Position numbers and translations under genes: made by a program. Shown here one piece after another: positions 18,196 through 27,606 of a stretch of DNA of 64,000 nt (the stretch's first letter is position 1; each line of letters opens with the position of its first letter). The stretch comes from Pseudoglutamicibacter cumminsii. GTDB lineage: Bacteria > Actinomycetota > Actinomycetes > Actinomycetales > Micrococcaceae. Location: contig NZ_JAFBCO010000001.1 in assembly GCF_016907775.1 (NCBI RefSeq), positions 2,046,001 to 2,110,000 on the forward strand. Direction: 5' to 3'. The notes under the pieces were generated by a model that was not told where the DNA came from, ran no database searches, and saw only the letters and a program-made list of their open reading frames with translations.

Positions 18196-19584
18196 TCAGA
18201 CCTCCTTCTTCGGGTTCAACAAGGCGCGCGCCTGGCCAATCAGGGTGATCGATCCTGTGACCAAAACACCGCCGCCCATGTCCTCGGCCTCATCGGTCTT
18301 CGCGGCAGCCCAATCCAAGGCGTCCGGAACCGACTCGGTGATGAAGAGATCTTCTTCATCGAACCCGGCATCCACGGCCATAGCAGCCAGGTCTCCGGCA
18401 GGGATGGAACGCGGCGAATCAGACTGAGTGATAGCTACGTCGTGGACCAAGTCCCCGAGTTCTTCACGCCACCGAATCAGCATGCCGAGTGCGTCCTTCT
18501 CCTGAAGGACACCGAGGACCAACACGAGGCGAGAGAAACCGAAAGCTTCCTTGAGCGCTTTAGCCGTGACACTCACGCCCGCAGGGTTGTGAGCGGCATC
18601 CAGAATGAACGTCGGCGATGTGCGTACAGTCTCAAGACGGCCGGGGCTTTCGGCAGCTTCGAAGCCAGCGCGCACAACATCGATGTTGAGCGGCTTATCT
18701 CCCCCGCCCAGGAACGCTTCGACCGCGGCCAAAGCCACGGAAGCGTTCTGCGCCTGGTGTTCGCCGTGCAGTGGAACAGCAACGTCAGGATACCGGTCGG
18801 CCAGACCCTGAATCGTGAGCATCTGACCGCCGACAGCAAGCTGACGCTCGGTCGTACCGAACTCAACGCCCTCAAAACGCCACTGGGCGCCCGCCTCCTT
18901 TGCCGCATCGAGCAGAACCTGAGCAGCTTCCGGTTGCTGGACCGAAGACACCACGATCGCGTCCTGCTTGATGATCCCCGCCTTCTCCGAGGCGATGTCC
19001 TCGAGGGTATCGCCGAGAAGATCTGTGTGATCCAGATCGATCGGAGTGATGACAGCAACCTGTCCGTCAGCGACGTTCGTCGCATCCCAGGCTCCGCCCA
19101 GTCCGACTTCAAGAACCACGACCTCAACCGGTTCATCAGCGAAGACAGCGAACGCGAGGATCGTGACGGCCTCGAAAAACGTGATCGGGTTCTCGCCCTG
19201 CTCACGCAACTCGGCGTCCACGATCTCAAGGTACGGCTGGATTTCATCCCAGATCCGCACCAGCGTCGTGTCCGCAACAGGCTTGCCGTCGATCACGATC
19301 CGCTCCGTGACGCTCACCAAGTGGGGGCTCGTGAAGCGGCCCGTACGGATGTCGTGAGCCAACAGAAGCGACTCGATCATGCGAGCAGTCGAGGTTTTAC
19401 CGTTGGTTCCGGTGATGTGGATGACTGGCGCCGCTTTCTGCGGATCACCCAGAACATCCATGGCCCGTTGCATCGCGTTCATGCGCGGCTCAACCTTGTT
19501 CTCAGGCGCACGCGCAAGCAATTGCGCATACACCCGAGCCACTCCCTCCGGATCTTTCAGAGGTGGTGCGTTGTTCTTAGACAC
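18196..19584 (-). CDS. folC: folylpolyglutamate synthase / dihydrofolate synthase
   Basis: This 462-residue Mur-ligase-type enzyme adds glutamate to dihydropteroate and to folates. The P-loop ITGTNGKTSTARM is near residue 57, followed by the SPHLVSVTERI motif, and DAAHNPAGV in the C-terminal domain. The start is the GTG at 19584, with GGAAGG upstream, 7 bp after the ileS stop; a longer frame would run back into ileS. It is coupled to DUF4233 downstream. Confidence 0.95.
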   Translation of the reverse strand: MSKNNAPPLKDPEGVARVYAQLLARAPENKVEPRMNAMQRAMDVLGDPQKAAPVIHITGTNGKTSTARMIESLLLAHDIRTGRFTSPHLVSVTERIVIDGKPVADTTLVRIWDEIQPYLEIVDAELREQGENPITFFEAVTILAFAVFADEPVEVVVLEVGLGGAWDATNVADGQVAVITPIDLDHTDLLGDTLEDIASEKAGIIKQDAIVVSSVQQPEAAQVLLDAAKEAGAQWRFEGVEFGTTERQLAVGGQMLTIQGLADRYPDVAVPLHGEHQAQNASVALAAVEAFLGGGDKPLNIDVVRAGFEAAESPGRLETVRTSPTFILDAAHNPAGVSVTAKALKEAFGFSRLVLVLGVLQEKDALGMLIRWREELGDLVHDVAITQSDSPRSIPAGDLAAMAVDAGFDEEDLFITESVPDALDWAAAKTDEAEDMGGGVLVTGSITLIGQARALLNPKKEV

Positions 19585-19591
19585 TGAACGA

Positions 19592-22500
19592 TCAGCCTTC
19601 CTGCCCGGCAGCATCAGCCGCTTCAACCGTGGCGCTCGGCGCGTCAGCATCCGCGGCCGCCTCAGTCACGAGCTCAACCGCGAGGGTCTCCCCCGCAACA
19701 AGCTCACGGTGAGCCTCAACCGCATCGACGACCGACTGCTCAGCTCGGACCACAACCTTGGCACGTTGGCCCACGCTCAGGCCAGAATCACGACGGGCGG
19801 CCTGGATCACGCGGATCACGTCACGGGCAACGCCCTCGGCTTCAAGCTCAGGGGTCACCTCAGTATCCAAGACCACGAAGCCACCCGACGGCAGAACCGC
19901 TGCCGCGCGAGCGCCGGCCGAACACTCATCGACAACCGTCGAGAGCGTGTACTCGCCCTCTTCCAGCGCAAGACCGCCAACGGTCACGGTGCCGTCCTCG
20001 GCAACAGACCAGTCACCGGTCTTCGACGCCTTGATCGCCTGCTGGACCTGCTTACCCAAACGCGGGCCAGCAGCGCGAGCATTCACTACCAGCGTGCGCA
20101 TGATTCCGTACGATGCATCATCGACCTCGGCAGCATCAGCCAAGCGAACCTCCTTGAGGTTCAGCTCATCCGCGATGATGTCGGCAAACGTGCCCTTCAA
20201 CGCATCGGCGCCATCGACCACAACATCCATCGCAGCCAGAGGCAAACGAACACGCAACTGATGCGCCTTACGCAAGCTCGAGCCCTGGGACGTGATCGAA
20301 CGGGTCAAGTTCATCAGCTCAACCAGCTGAGGATCCTGCGGGAACTTATCCGCATCCGGGTAATCCGTAAGGTGCACGGAGCGGCCACCCGTCAGGCCAC
20401 GCCACATCTCCTCCGTCGCCAACGGCAACAGCGGAGCGGCAACACGGCACACCGTCTCCAAAACCGTGTACAGAACGTCCATCGCCTCAGTGTCTTCATC
20501 GAAGAAACGATGACGCGAACGACGTACGTACCAATTGGTCAGCAAGTCAGTGAAGCGACGCAACGCCTCGGTTGCCCCAGCGACCTCGTAATTGTCCATC
20601 GACTCACGAACATCGCGGACCAAGTCGCCCGTAGCGGCAAGCAAGAAACGATCCAACGGATCCTTCGCATCGTAGCGTTCCTGAGCGTCATAGCCCTTGC
20701 CGCCAAACGAAGAGTTTGCATACAGAGTGAAGAAGTACCACGTGCTCCACAGGGGCAACAGAACCTGGCGGACACCCTCGCGGATACCCTCCTCCGTGAC
20801 GATCAAGTTACCGCCACGCAGAATCGGCGAGGACATCAGGAACCAACGCATCGCGTCGGAACCGTCGCGGTCCAGGACTTCGTTGACGTCCGGATAGTTC
20901 CGTAGCGACTTCGACATCTTCTGGCCATCCGAGCCCAGCACGATGCCGTGCGAGATCACGTTTGTGAACGCAGGGCGGCCAAAGAGCGCGGTCGCGAGGA
21001 TGTGCATTGTGTAGAACCAGCCGCGGGTCTGGCCGATGTATTCGACAATGAAGTCAGCCGGGTTGTGCGTATCGAACCACTCTTCGTTGCTGAACGGGTA
21101 GTGCACCTGTGCATACGGCATCGAGCCGGAATCGAACCACACATCCAGAACGTCCTCGACGTGGCGCATCACGCCGTTGCAACCGTCGCCGCAGCATTCG
21201 GCTCCGCACTCGACCGTGAGCTCGTCGATGAACGGACGGTGCAGATCGACCTCGCCCTCGTGGTTGCGAGGCAAACGACCAAACCGTTCCTCGATCTCAG
21301 CGAGGGAACCGAAAACCTCGATGTGGTCGCACTCGCCACAGTCGCACTTCCACACCGGGATCGGCGAACCCCAGAAACGGTTACGGGAGATTGACCAGTC
21401 ACGCGCGTTCTCAAGCCACTTACCGAACTGGCCGTCCTTAACGTTGGACGGGATCCAGTTGATCTGCTGGTTGAGGTCCAGCATGTCCTGCTTGAAATCA
21501 GTGACCTTGACGTACCACGACGTGATAGCTCGGTAGATCAACGGGGTGCGGCAACGCCAGCAGTGAGGATAAGAGTGGTTGTAGGTCGCCTGACGCATCA
21601 GCCGGCCACGCGACTTGAGGTTCGCGATGATCGCCGGGTTCGCATCGAAAACCTGAACGCCAGCGATCTCATCCAGATCGGTGCCCTTGAAGAACGGCAA
21701 GAAGCGGCCGCCCTCATCCACCGACAAGATCACGGGGATCCCGTTGGCTTCACACACACGCTGGTCATCCTCACCATAGGCAGGAGCCTGGTGAACAACA
21801 CCGGTACCGTCCGTGGTCGTGACATAGTCATCGACCAAGATGCGGTACGCATTCGCGGTATCGAACTTCTCGTTGTCCGCCAGAACCGACCACAACGGTT
21901 CATAGTGCAAGCCAGCCAACTGCTCGCCCGCGTAGGTGGCGACCACCGCATCGTGCGCCGCATCCGCATCCGCATAGCCGAGGTCCTTCGCGTGAGCCGC
22001 GATCAGATCCTTTGCCAGCAGGTAACGAGCGCCTGCCTCGACCGTGTTGGTCTTTGGTTGCTCAGGGCCGGCAGGGAGCACCGCGTACTCGATCTCCGGG
22101 CCCACGACGAGCGAAAGGTTCGTTGGCAGAGTCCACGGGGTCGTCGTCCACGCGAGCACAGCGACGCCCGTGAGCTCATCCGCGAGCGGGTTATCGCCGG
22201 CAGCGGTGATCGGGAACGTGACCGTGACCGTTGGGTCCTGGCGGTCCTTGTAAACGTCCTCATCCATGCGTAGCTCATGGTTGGACAGCGGCGTCTCATC
22301 ACGCCAGCAGTACGGGAGAACTCGGAAGCCCTCGTATGTGAGGCCCTTATCGTGCAGCGTCTTGAACGCCCACAAAACCGACTCCATGAAGGACGGGTTC
22401 AGGGTCTTGTAGTCGTTCTCGAAGTCGACCCATCGCGCCTGACGCGTCACATACGTCTGCCACTCTTTGGTGTACTTGAGCACCGACTCACGGCAGGCCG

Positions 22501-22900
22501 CGTTGAATTTGTCGATCCCCATCTCGAGGATCTCGTTCTTGTCCGTCATACCGAGCTGCTTCATCGCCTCAAGCTCAGCCGGCAGGCCGTGCGTATCCCA
22601 GCCGAAGCGGCGCTCGACGCGGCGGCCACGCTGCGTCTGATAGCGGGCCACGAGGTCCTTGACGTAGCCGGTCAGAAGGTGGCCGTAGTGTGGCAGGCCG
22701 TTAGCGAACGGAGGGCCATCGTAGAAAACAAACTCGTTGTCGCCGCCGGCGCGCTGATCAATCGACGCTTGGAACGTGCCGTCCTTTTCCCAGAACTCGA
22801 GGATCCGTTCCTCGATCGAAGGGAAATGCGGGGACGACGGGGTCTCACCCGACGGATCAGTAGTTACGCGAGGATAGTGGGTTTCACCGGGATTGCTCAT
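19592..22900 (-). CDS. ileS: isoleucyl-tRNA synthetase
   Basis: This 1102-residue class I synthetase charges tRNA-Ile. The HIGH-type motif is in [12 protein letters not shown] near 60-72, and [11 protein letters not shown] marks the second ATP motif. It is the long, eukaryote-like IleS type common in actinobacteria, with a Cys-rich insert ([18 protein letters not shown]) in the catalytic half that may bind zinc. The ATG at 22900 (MSNPGE) with GGAAGGG is chosen; an upstream frame would run through the T-box. Expression is controlled by an Ile T-box (22905-23150). It leads the ileS-folC-DUF4233-ndk run. Confidence 0.96.
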   Translation of the reverse strand: MSNPGETHYPRVTTDPSGETPSSPHFPSIEERILEFWEKDGTFQASIDQRAGGDNEFVFYDGPPFANGLPHYGHLLTGYVKDLVARYQTQRGRRVERRFGWDTHGLPAELEAMKQLGMTDKNEILEMGIDKFNAACRESVLKYTKEWQTYVTRQARWVDFENDYKTLNPSFMESVLWAFKTLHDKGLTYEGFRVLPYCWRDETPLSNHELRMDEDVYKDRQDPTVTVTFPITAAGDNPLADELTGVAVLAWTTTPWTLPTNLSLVVGPEIEYAVLPAGPEQPKTNTVEAGARYLLAKDLIAAHAKDLGYADADAAHDAVVATYAGEQLAGLHYEPLWSVLADNEKFDTANAYRILVDDYVTTTDGTGVVHQAPAYGEDDQRVCEANGIPVILSVDEGGRFLPFFKGTDLDEIAGVQVFDANPAIIANLKSRGRLMRQATYNHSYPHCWRCRTPLIYRAITSWYVKVTDFKQDMLDLNQQINWIPSNVKDGQFGKWLENARDWSISRNRFWGSPIPVWKCDCGECDHIEVFGSLAEIEERFGRLPRNHEGEVDLHRPFIDELTVECGAECCGDGCNGVMRHVEDVLDVWFDSGSMPYAQVHYPFSNEEWFDTHNPADFIVEYIGQTRGWFYTMHILATALFGRPAFTNVISHGIVLGSDGQKMSKSLRNYPDVNEVLDRDGSDAMRWFLMSSPILRGGNLIVTEEGIREGVRQVLLPLWSTWYFFTLYANSSFGGKGYDAQERYDAKDPLDRFLLAATGDLVRDVRESMDNYEVAGATEALRRFTDLLTNWYVRRSRHRFFDEDTEAMDVLYTVLETVCRVAAPLLPLATEEMWRGLTGGRSVHLTDYPDADKFPQDPQLVELMNLTRSITSQGSSLRKAHQLRVRLPLAAMDVVVDGADALKGTFADIIADELNLKEVRLADAAEVDDASYGIMRTLVVNARAAGPRLGKQVQQAIKASKTGDWSVAEDGTVTVGGLALEEGEYTLSTVVDECSAGARAAAVLPSGGFVVLDTEVTPELEAEGVARDVIRVIQAARRDSGLSVGQRAKVVVRAEQSVVDAVEAHRELVAGETLAVELVTEAAADADAPSATVEAADAAGQEG

Positions 22901-22904
22901 TGGC

Positions 22905-23150
22905 GCCCTTCCAGTTCTTAGACCCGGGTTGCCCGGATCATGATCGTAGGAAAGGGGACGAACCCGCCGATGCGACGCATCAGTGGCCCGCGGTACCACC
23001 CCGATTGCTGGCGTCAAGAAACGCCAGCCACTCGTGTTCAGCTGTAACGGGCTGTCCCGTCCGGTTCTACTCCCCCGCCGATGCTACGGCTGGTTTTCTT
23101 CCGGAAGGCTCGCCGGTGATTGCCGGGTCAATGCCTCAGTTGTCTGTCAA
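22905..23150 (-). ncRNA. T-box leader of ileS (Ile specifier)
   Basis: Read on the minus strand, the leader has a short stem I with an ATC isoleucine codon in its specifier loop (23118-23120), the GTAGAACCGGACGGG linker, and the invariant T-box GGTGGTACCGCG (22989-23000). Its UGGU bulge would pair with the ACCA end of uncharged tRNA-Ile. No terminator U-run follows. The GGAAGGG ribosome binding site of ileS lies just downstream, so this is the translational type known from actinobacterial ileS genes. A TAAAAT -10-like hexamer lies near 23156. Confidence 0.88.
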
Positions 23151-23193
23151 CGATTTTAGCTGAAACAGCCGCGAAAGCCATCACAGCCGGGAC

Positions 23194-24000
23194 CTACTTC
23201 TGGCCGAGTGTGCCGCGAATCACTTTATGCTGCGCAGCCTGCGCAACAGGCCGGATGACGACCTCATCGATGTTCACGTGGTGAGGGGCGTTAACCGCAA
23301 AAGCGACAACTGAGGCGACGTCCTCAGCAGTCAACGGCTTCTCGACGCCCTCATACACCGCATCGGCCCGTTCCTGGTCCCCGCCGAAGCGGCGAAGCGA
23401 GAACTCCTCAGTGGCCACCATGCCCGGCAAGACCTCGATCACGCGCACATTGTTCTCTGCCTCTTCAAGACGCAAAACCTGTGTCAAGGCACGCTCAGCG
23501 GACTTCGCCGCGTTGTAGCCAGCCCCGCCTTCATACGAGACGATGCCCGCGGTCGAGGTGAGGTTCAGAACCGTACCGCCACCATCCACAGCGCGCAGAT
23601 GCGGAAGCAGCGCCTTCGTGACCTTGAGGGTACCGATCACGTTGTTGTTGTACATCCACTGCCAGTTCTCAAGATCAGCATCAGCCACCGATTCCTGGCC
23701 CCGAGCACCACCGGCAATGTTGATCAGGGTCTCCGCGCCCGCATCGACCGCCGCGGCCACGATCCGCTCAACATCCGCATCCACCGTGATGTCGCCTGCG
23801 ACCACTGAGCAACCGGTCTCAGTAGCCAGCGCATCCAGCTTCTCGGCACGACGCGCAACACCCACAACATTCCAGCCGGCTTCGCGCAACGCAACCACCG
23901 TCGCACGACCAATACCAGCCGAAGCACCAGTCACAACTGCACAACGAGCGGACGCCGCGGTAGATGCAGGAGTGTTAGAAGCAGAAATCGCAGAAGCCAT
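23194..24000 (-). CDS. short-chain dehydrogenase/reductase
   Basis: This 268-residue classical SDR has cofactor motif TGASAGIG (about 24-31) with Arg in VARRAEK, suggesting NADP(H). NIAGG replaces the usual NNAG. The catalytic residues are Ser in LTSTAG and Tyr-Lys in YNAAK. It resembles YdfG-type (L-allo-threonine/serine/3-hydroxyacid) dehydrogenases, but the substrate cannot be told from sequence. The N-terminus has about 17 Ala/Ser-rich residues before the fold. It diverges from valS, and a palindrome lies 10 bp before its start codon. Confidence 0.88.
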   Translation of the reverse strand: MASAISASNTPASTAASARCAVVTGASAGIGRATVVALREAGWNVVGVARRAEKLDALATETGCSVVAGDITVDADVERIVAAAVDAGAETLINIAGGARGQESVADADLENWQWMYNNNVIGTLKVTKALLPHLRAVDGGGTVLNLTSTAGIVSYEGGAGYNAAKSAERALTQVLRLEEAENNVRVIEVLPGMVATEEFSLRRFGGDQERADAVYEGVEKPLTAEDVASVVAFAVNAPHHVNIDEVVIRPVAQAAQHKVIRGTLGQK

Positions 24001-24009
24001 AGCCCCAAC

Positions 24010-24027
24010 TTTACGTCGTGACGTAAA
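24010..24027. promoter_or_regulatory. perfect 18-bp palindrome before the SDR gene
   Basis: TTTACGTC-GT-GACGTAAA forms 8-bp arms around a 2-bp centre in the 77-bp SDR-valS interval, beginning 10 bp upstream of the SDR ATG. The shape fits a TetR- or GntR-type dimer site. No matching regulator gene is adjacent. Confidence 0.5.
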
Positions 24028-24077
24028 CCCCAGCCCACCTCACGCCGTAACAACGCAATACATGGGACAATGGCGGC

Positions 24078-26696
24078 ATGTCTGAGAATCGTCAGGGCAC
24101 AGACACGCCCACCGAAATTAATGTTCCCGACCGCCCCGGCCTCGAAGGCCTCGAAGAGAAACTCAATCAACGCTGGGCCGAAGAAGGCACCTACCGCTAC
24201 AACGAAGACACGACCCGCGCCGACGTCTACTCGATCGACACGCCGCCTCCAACCGCGTCTGGTTCGCTCCACGTAGGCCACGTTTTCTCCTACACACAGA
24301 CCGACGTGCTGGCCCGCTACCAGCGCATGAACGGCAAGAACGTCTTCTACCCGATGGGTTGGGACGACAACGGACTGCCAACCGAACGCCGCGTACAGAA
24401 CTACTACGGCGTCCGCTGCGATCCCGCAGTACCCTACGATCCTGACTACCAACCGCCAGCCCAGCCGGCTAAGAACCAGCGCGACTGGGATGCGATCTCC
24501 CGCCACAACTTCATCGACCTGTGCCTCAAGCTTTCCGAGGAAGACGAGAAAGTCTTTGAAGCACTCTTCACCCGCCTGGGCCTGTCGGTTGACTGGAACA
24601 TCACCTACCGCACGATCGACGACCACTCCCGCGCGACCAGCCAGCGTGCGTTCCTGCGCGATCTTGCCGCCGGTAACGCATACATGGCCGAAGCCCCAAC
24701 GATGTGGGACGTCACATTCCGCACTGCTGTAGCCCAGGCCGAGCTTGAAGACCGTGAGGTCGATGGCGCACAGCACCGCTTCAACTTCACAGCAGCGGAT
24801 GGCCGCGGCATCGAAATCATGACGACGCGCCCCGAGCTTTTGCCGGCGTGTGTCGCTTTGGTCGCGCATCCGGACGACGAGCGTTACCAGGACCTGTTCG
24901 GGACCACCGTGACCTCGCCGCTGTTCGGCGTTGAGGTTGAGGTGCACCCTCATCCCCTGGCTAAGCCGGACAAGGGTACGGGCATCGCGATGATCTGTAC
25001 GTTCGGTGACGCAACCGACGTGACTTGGTGGCGCGAGCTCAACCTCCCGACCCGCTCGATTGTGGGCCGCGACGGCCGTCTGATGCGCGAAACCCCGGAG
25101 TGGATCACGTCCGAGGCTGGCCGCGCCGCATACGAGCAGATGGCCGGTAAGACCATCTTCTCGGCTAAAGAATCCGTGGTGAACCAGTTGCGCGAAGCCG
25201 AGCTGTTGCTCGCGGAGCCAACTAAGATCAAGCACGCCGTCAACTTCTTCGAGAAGGGCGAACGCCCGCTCGAAATTGTGACCTCCCGCCAGTGGTACAT
25301 CCGCAACGGTGGCCGTGACGCCGAACGTCGCGACGAGCTCATCGAGCGTGGCCGCGAACTCGAATGGCACCCGGGCCACATGCGTTCCCGCTACGAGAAC
25401 TGGGTTGAGGGCCTCAACGGCGACTGGCTCGTTTCCCGTCAGCGTTTCTTCGGCGTTCCGTTCCCTGTCTGGTACCCGATCACTCAGGACGGCGAACCGG
25501 ACTACGACAACCCGATCATCCCTGACGAGGCGCAGCTTCCAGTTGATCCGCTCGAGGATGTCCCTGCAGGCTACAGTGCGGATCAGCGCGATCAGCCGGG
25601 CGGCTTCATGGGTGACCCTGACGTGCTCGACACGTGGGCGACGTCCTCGCTGACCCCGCAGATCGTTGGCAACTGGGGCGTTGACGAAAAGCGTTTCCGC
25701 AACGTCTTCCCGTTCGATCTGCGTCCGCAGGGCCACGACATCATCCGTACCTGGCTGTTCTCCACCGTGGTGCGTGCGAACGCTCTTGAGGGCGTTGCAC
25801 CGTGGAAGAACGCCGCGCTGTCAGGTTGGATCCTGGACCCTGACCGTAAGAAGATGTCCAAGTCCAAGGGCAACGTGGTCGTTCCAACCGAGATTCTGGA
25901 CCAGTTCGGTTCCGATGCGGTGCGTTACTGGGCGGCATCTGCTCGCCTCGGCGCGGACACCGCATATGAGGTCGGCCAGATGAAGATCGGCCGTCGCCTT
26001 GCTATCAAGCTGCTGAACGCATCGAAGTTCGCTTTGAACCTTGGCGCTGATGAGTCGCAGGTCCTGCGCGGCTCTGCTGAGGTTGTCACGAACCCGTTGG
26101 ACCGTTCCCTGTTGGCCCGCCTCGCGGATGTGATCGAGAAGGCGACCGCCGCGTTCGAGTCCTACGAGTATGCTCGTGCGCTCGACCTCACCGAGTCGTT
26201 CTTCTGGGACTTCACCGACGACTATGTTGAGCTCATCAAGGACCGTGCATACGGCGGCCGTTCGGAAGTCGAAACCGCTTCCGTCCGCGCTACGTTGGCC
26301 ACGACCCTCGACGCTCTGCTTCGTTTGCTCGCGCCATTCCAGCCGTTCGCTACCGAAGAGGTGTGGTCGTGGTGGCGTGCTGGTTCTGTTCACCGTGCGG
26401 CATGGCCGAAGGCTGAGGACATCCGCGCAGGTCTTGCGGATGCTGATGTTGACATCCTGCCGGCTGTCGGTGAGGCGCTCATTGGCTTGCGTAAGGCGAA
26501 GTCCGATGCGAAGGTCAAGCAACGCACGCGTGTCCTCTCCGGTACGATCACGGCTCCGGAAGTCACTATCGAGCGCGTCCGTGCGGCTCTTGAGGATTTG
26601 TCCGCCGCAACTGCTGCAGATTCGCTTGAGCTTGTCGTTGACGGAACCGAGCTGGTTGTCTCTGGTGTCGAACTCGAGCAGGCTGAGGAAGCGTGA
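24078..26696 (+). CDS. valS: valyl-tRNA synthetase
   Basis: This 872-residue class I synthetase for tRNA-Val has HVGH at 65-68 and KMSKSKGNVV near 592-600. It belongs to the second ValS type found in actinobacteria and archaea-like lineages: the coiled-coil C-terminal arm of the E. coli type is missing, and the protein ends with a short beta-rich domain. No ribosome binding site precedes the ATG at 24078. A GACAAT hexamer ends 6 nt before it, so the transcript may be leaderless. It diverges from the SDR gene and is followed by an unusual terminator with a 71-nt loop. Confidence 0.95.
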   Translation: MSENRQGTDTPTEINVPDRPGLEGLEEKLNQRWAEEGTYRYNEDTTRADVYSIDTPPPTASGSLHVGHVFSYTQTDVLARYQRMNGKNVFYPMGWDDNGLPTERRVQNYYGVRCDPAVPYDPDYQPPAQPAKNQRDWDAISRHNFIDLCLKLSEEDEKVFEALFTRLGLSVDWNITYRTIDDHSRATSQRAFLRDLAAGNAYMAEAPTMWDVTFRTAVAQAELEDREVDGAQHRFNFTAADGRGIEIMTTRPELLPACVALVAHPDDERYQDLFGTTVTSPLFGVEVEVHPHPLAKPDKGTGIAMICTFGDATDVTWWRELNLPTRSIVGRDGRLMRETPEWITSEAGRAAYEQMAGKTIFSAKESVVNQLREAELLLAEPTKIKHAVNFFEKGERPLEIVTSRQWYIRNGGRDAERRDELIERGRELEWHPGHMRSRYENWVEGLNGDWLVSRQRFFGVPFPVWYPITQDGEPDYDNPIIPDEAQLPVDPLEDVPAGYSADQRDQPGGFMGDPDVLDTWATSSLTPQIVGNWGVDEKRFRNVFPFDLRPQGHDIIRTWLFSTVVRANALEGVAPWKNAALSGWILDPDRKKMSKSKGNVVVPTEILDQFGSDAVRYWAASARLGADTAYEVGQMKIGRRLAIKLLNASKFALNLGADESQVLRGSAEVVTNPLDRSLLARLADVIEKATAAFESYEYARALDLTESFFWDFTDDYVELIKDRAYGGRSEVETASVRATLATTLDALLRLLAPFQPFATEEVWSWWRAGSVHRAAWPKAEDIRAGLADADVDILPAVGEALIGLRKAKSDAKVKQRTRVLSGTITAPEVTIERVRAALEDLSAATAADSLELVVDGTELVVSGVELEQAEEA

Positions 26697-26714
26697 TCTA
26701 GCGGTCAGCTACAC

Positions 26715-26823
26715 CTGAGTGGCCCCGCCACACTCAAGATTGAACTAGCCCCCGAAAGTTGGACTGAGAAATTCAGTTACCGACTAGCGGGGAGCAGCTC
26801 AGATGTGTGGCGGGGCCCCTCAG
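26715..26823 (+). terminator. valS terminator with abnormally long loop
   Basis: CTGAGTGGCCCCGCCACAC (26715-26733) and GTGTGGCGGGGCCCCTCAG (26805-26823) pair at 18 of 19 positions and are followed by TTTATGAG. The arms look like other terminators of this chromosome, but the loop is 71 nt instead of 3-6, which suggests an insertion into the loop. Confidence 0.6.
26734..26804. mobile_element. possible insertion-sequence end relic inside terminator loop
   Basis: The loop contains TGAACTAGCCCCCGAAAGTT, then a GGACTGAGAA stretch and GGGGAGCAGCTCAGATG, a ribosome-binding-site-plus-ATG arrangement. This resembles the left end of IS3-type elements up to the orfA start codon. Only about 65 bp remain and there is no transposase. 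The family assignment is from memory and weak. Confidence 0.3.
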
Positions 26824-26876
26824 TTTATGAGAGTTTCTTTATTTGAACGGGCTCTCGTTATTCGGGAGTGCTTGCG

Positions 26877-27500
26877 TTACTCTGCAGTGCTAGGCGATTC
26901 GGTGCGGCTGCGCTTGAGCTCGAAGAAGTGCGGGTAGTTGCCCAAAGTAACTGCCGCGTCGAAGATCTTCCCGGCCTCTTCACCCTTCGGAACCCGTGTG
27001 ATGACAGGGCCGAAGAAGCCAACGCCGTTGAGGGCCACGATCGGGGTGCCTACGTCGTCGCCTACGAGGTCCTGAGCTTCCTTCGTGGATTCACGGAGGC
27101 GAGCGTCGAAAGCCTCGTCGTCCCATGCGTCCATGAGATCAGCGTCAAGGCCGAGTTCTTCGATAGCTTCCTTGACCGCTTCATGACGGTTCTCGAGCGT
27201 GTCTACGCGGCCTTGGTCGTGGTAGCGTTCACCGATTTCGGTGTACAAGTCATCGAGGACTTCCGCACCTGCACGCTGTTCGGCCGCTGCCATGACGCGC
27301 ATGGCGCCCCACGACATGTCGATGATCTTGCGGTAATCCGTAGGCAGGTCGCGTCCTTCGTTCACAACACCGAGGCTGATGAACTTCCAGCGGACGTCGA
27401 TGTCGCGAACCTGGGCTACTTCCTTGATCCAGCGGGACGTGACCCATGCGAACGGGCATGACGGGTCGAGATAGAAATCAACTGTCGTTTTCTCAGCCAT
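26877..27500 (-). CDS. DsbA-family protein, mycothiol-dependent nitroreductase (Rv2466c)-like
   Basis: This 207-residue thioredoxin-fold protein with a helical insert resembles M. tuberculosis Rv2466c throughout: DPSCPFAWVTSRW, the GxxGTP segment DDVGTPIVALNGVGFFGPV, and a C-terminal YPHFFELKRSRTE. Rv2466c is a mycothiol-dependent reductase with a CPWC motif. Here the motif is CPFA, with only the first Cys (near 15) kept, so chemistry must be monothiol. No signal peptide is seen, so it is cytoplasmic. The ATG follows GGAGG. It lies downstream of clpX on the same strand. Confidence 0.87.
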   Translation of the reverse strand: MAEKTTVDFYLDPSCPFAWVTSRWIKEVAQVRDIDVRWKFISLGVVNEGRDLPTDYRKIIDMSWGAMRVMAAAEQRAGAEVLDDLYTEIGERYHDQGRVDTLENRHEAVKEAIEELGLDADLMDAWDDEAFDARLRESTKEAQDLVGDDVGTPIVALNGVGFFGPVITRVPKGEEAGKIFDAAVTLGNYPHFFELKRSRTESPSTAE

Positions 27501-27519
27501 AGCGGGTTTCCTCCTGCGG

Positions 27520-27566
27520 GCTCAGTTAGCTGAAAGCTCTGTTAGTCGAACGCTCAGTTAGTCACA
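27520..27566 (-). repeat. dispersed repeat related to the ndk 3' repeats
   Basis: The plus strand reads TTAGCTGAAAGCTCTGTT then AGTCGAAC, then CTCAGTTAG copies. It matches TTAGCTGAACTCTGTT...AGTCGAAC at the ndk end (17168-17216) apart from small gaps. It lies in the gap between clpX and the DsbA-family gene. Confidence 0.45.
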
Positions 27567-27606
27567 AGATTTATTCAGTGAGAAGAACCAGTCTTTATGT
27601 GAAGTC

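Noticed and set aside
17755-19587. 610-codon open frame antisense to folC and DUF4233
   Set aside because: It is a shadow of folC and DUF4233, which have motifs and coupled starts.
23931-25736. 601-codon open frame antisense to valS
   Set aside because: The opposite strand encodes a complete ValS with all motifs; the antisense frame follows codon bias and has no recognisable domain.
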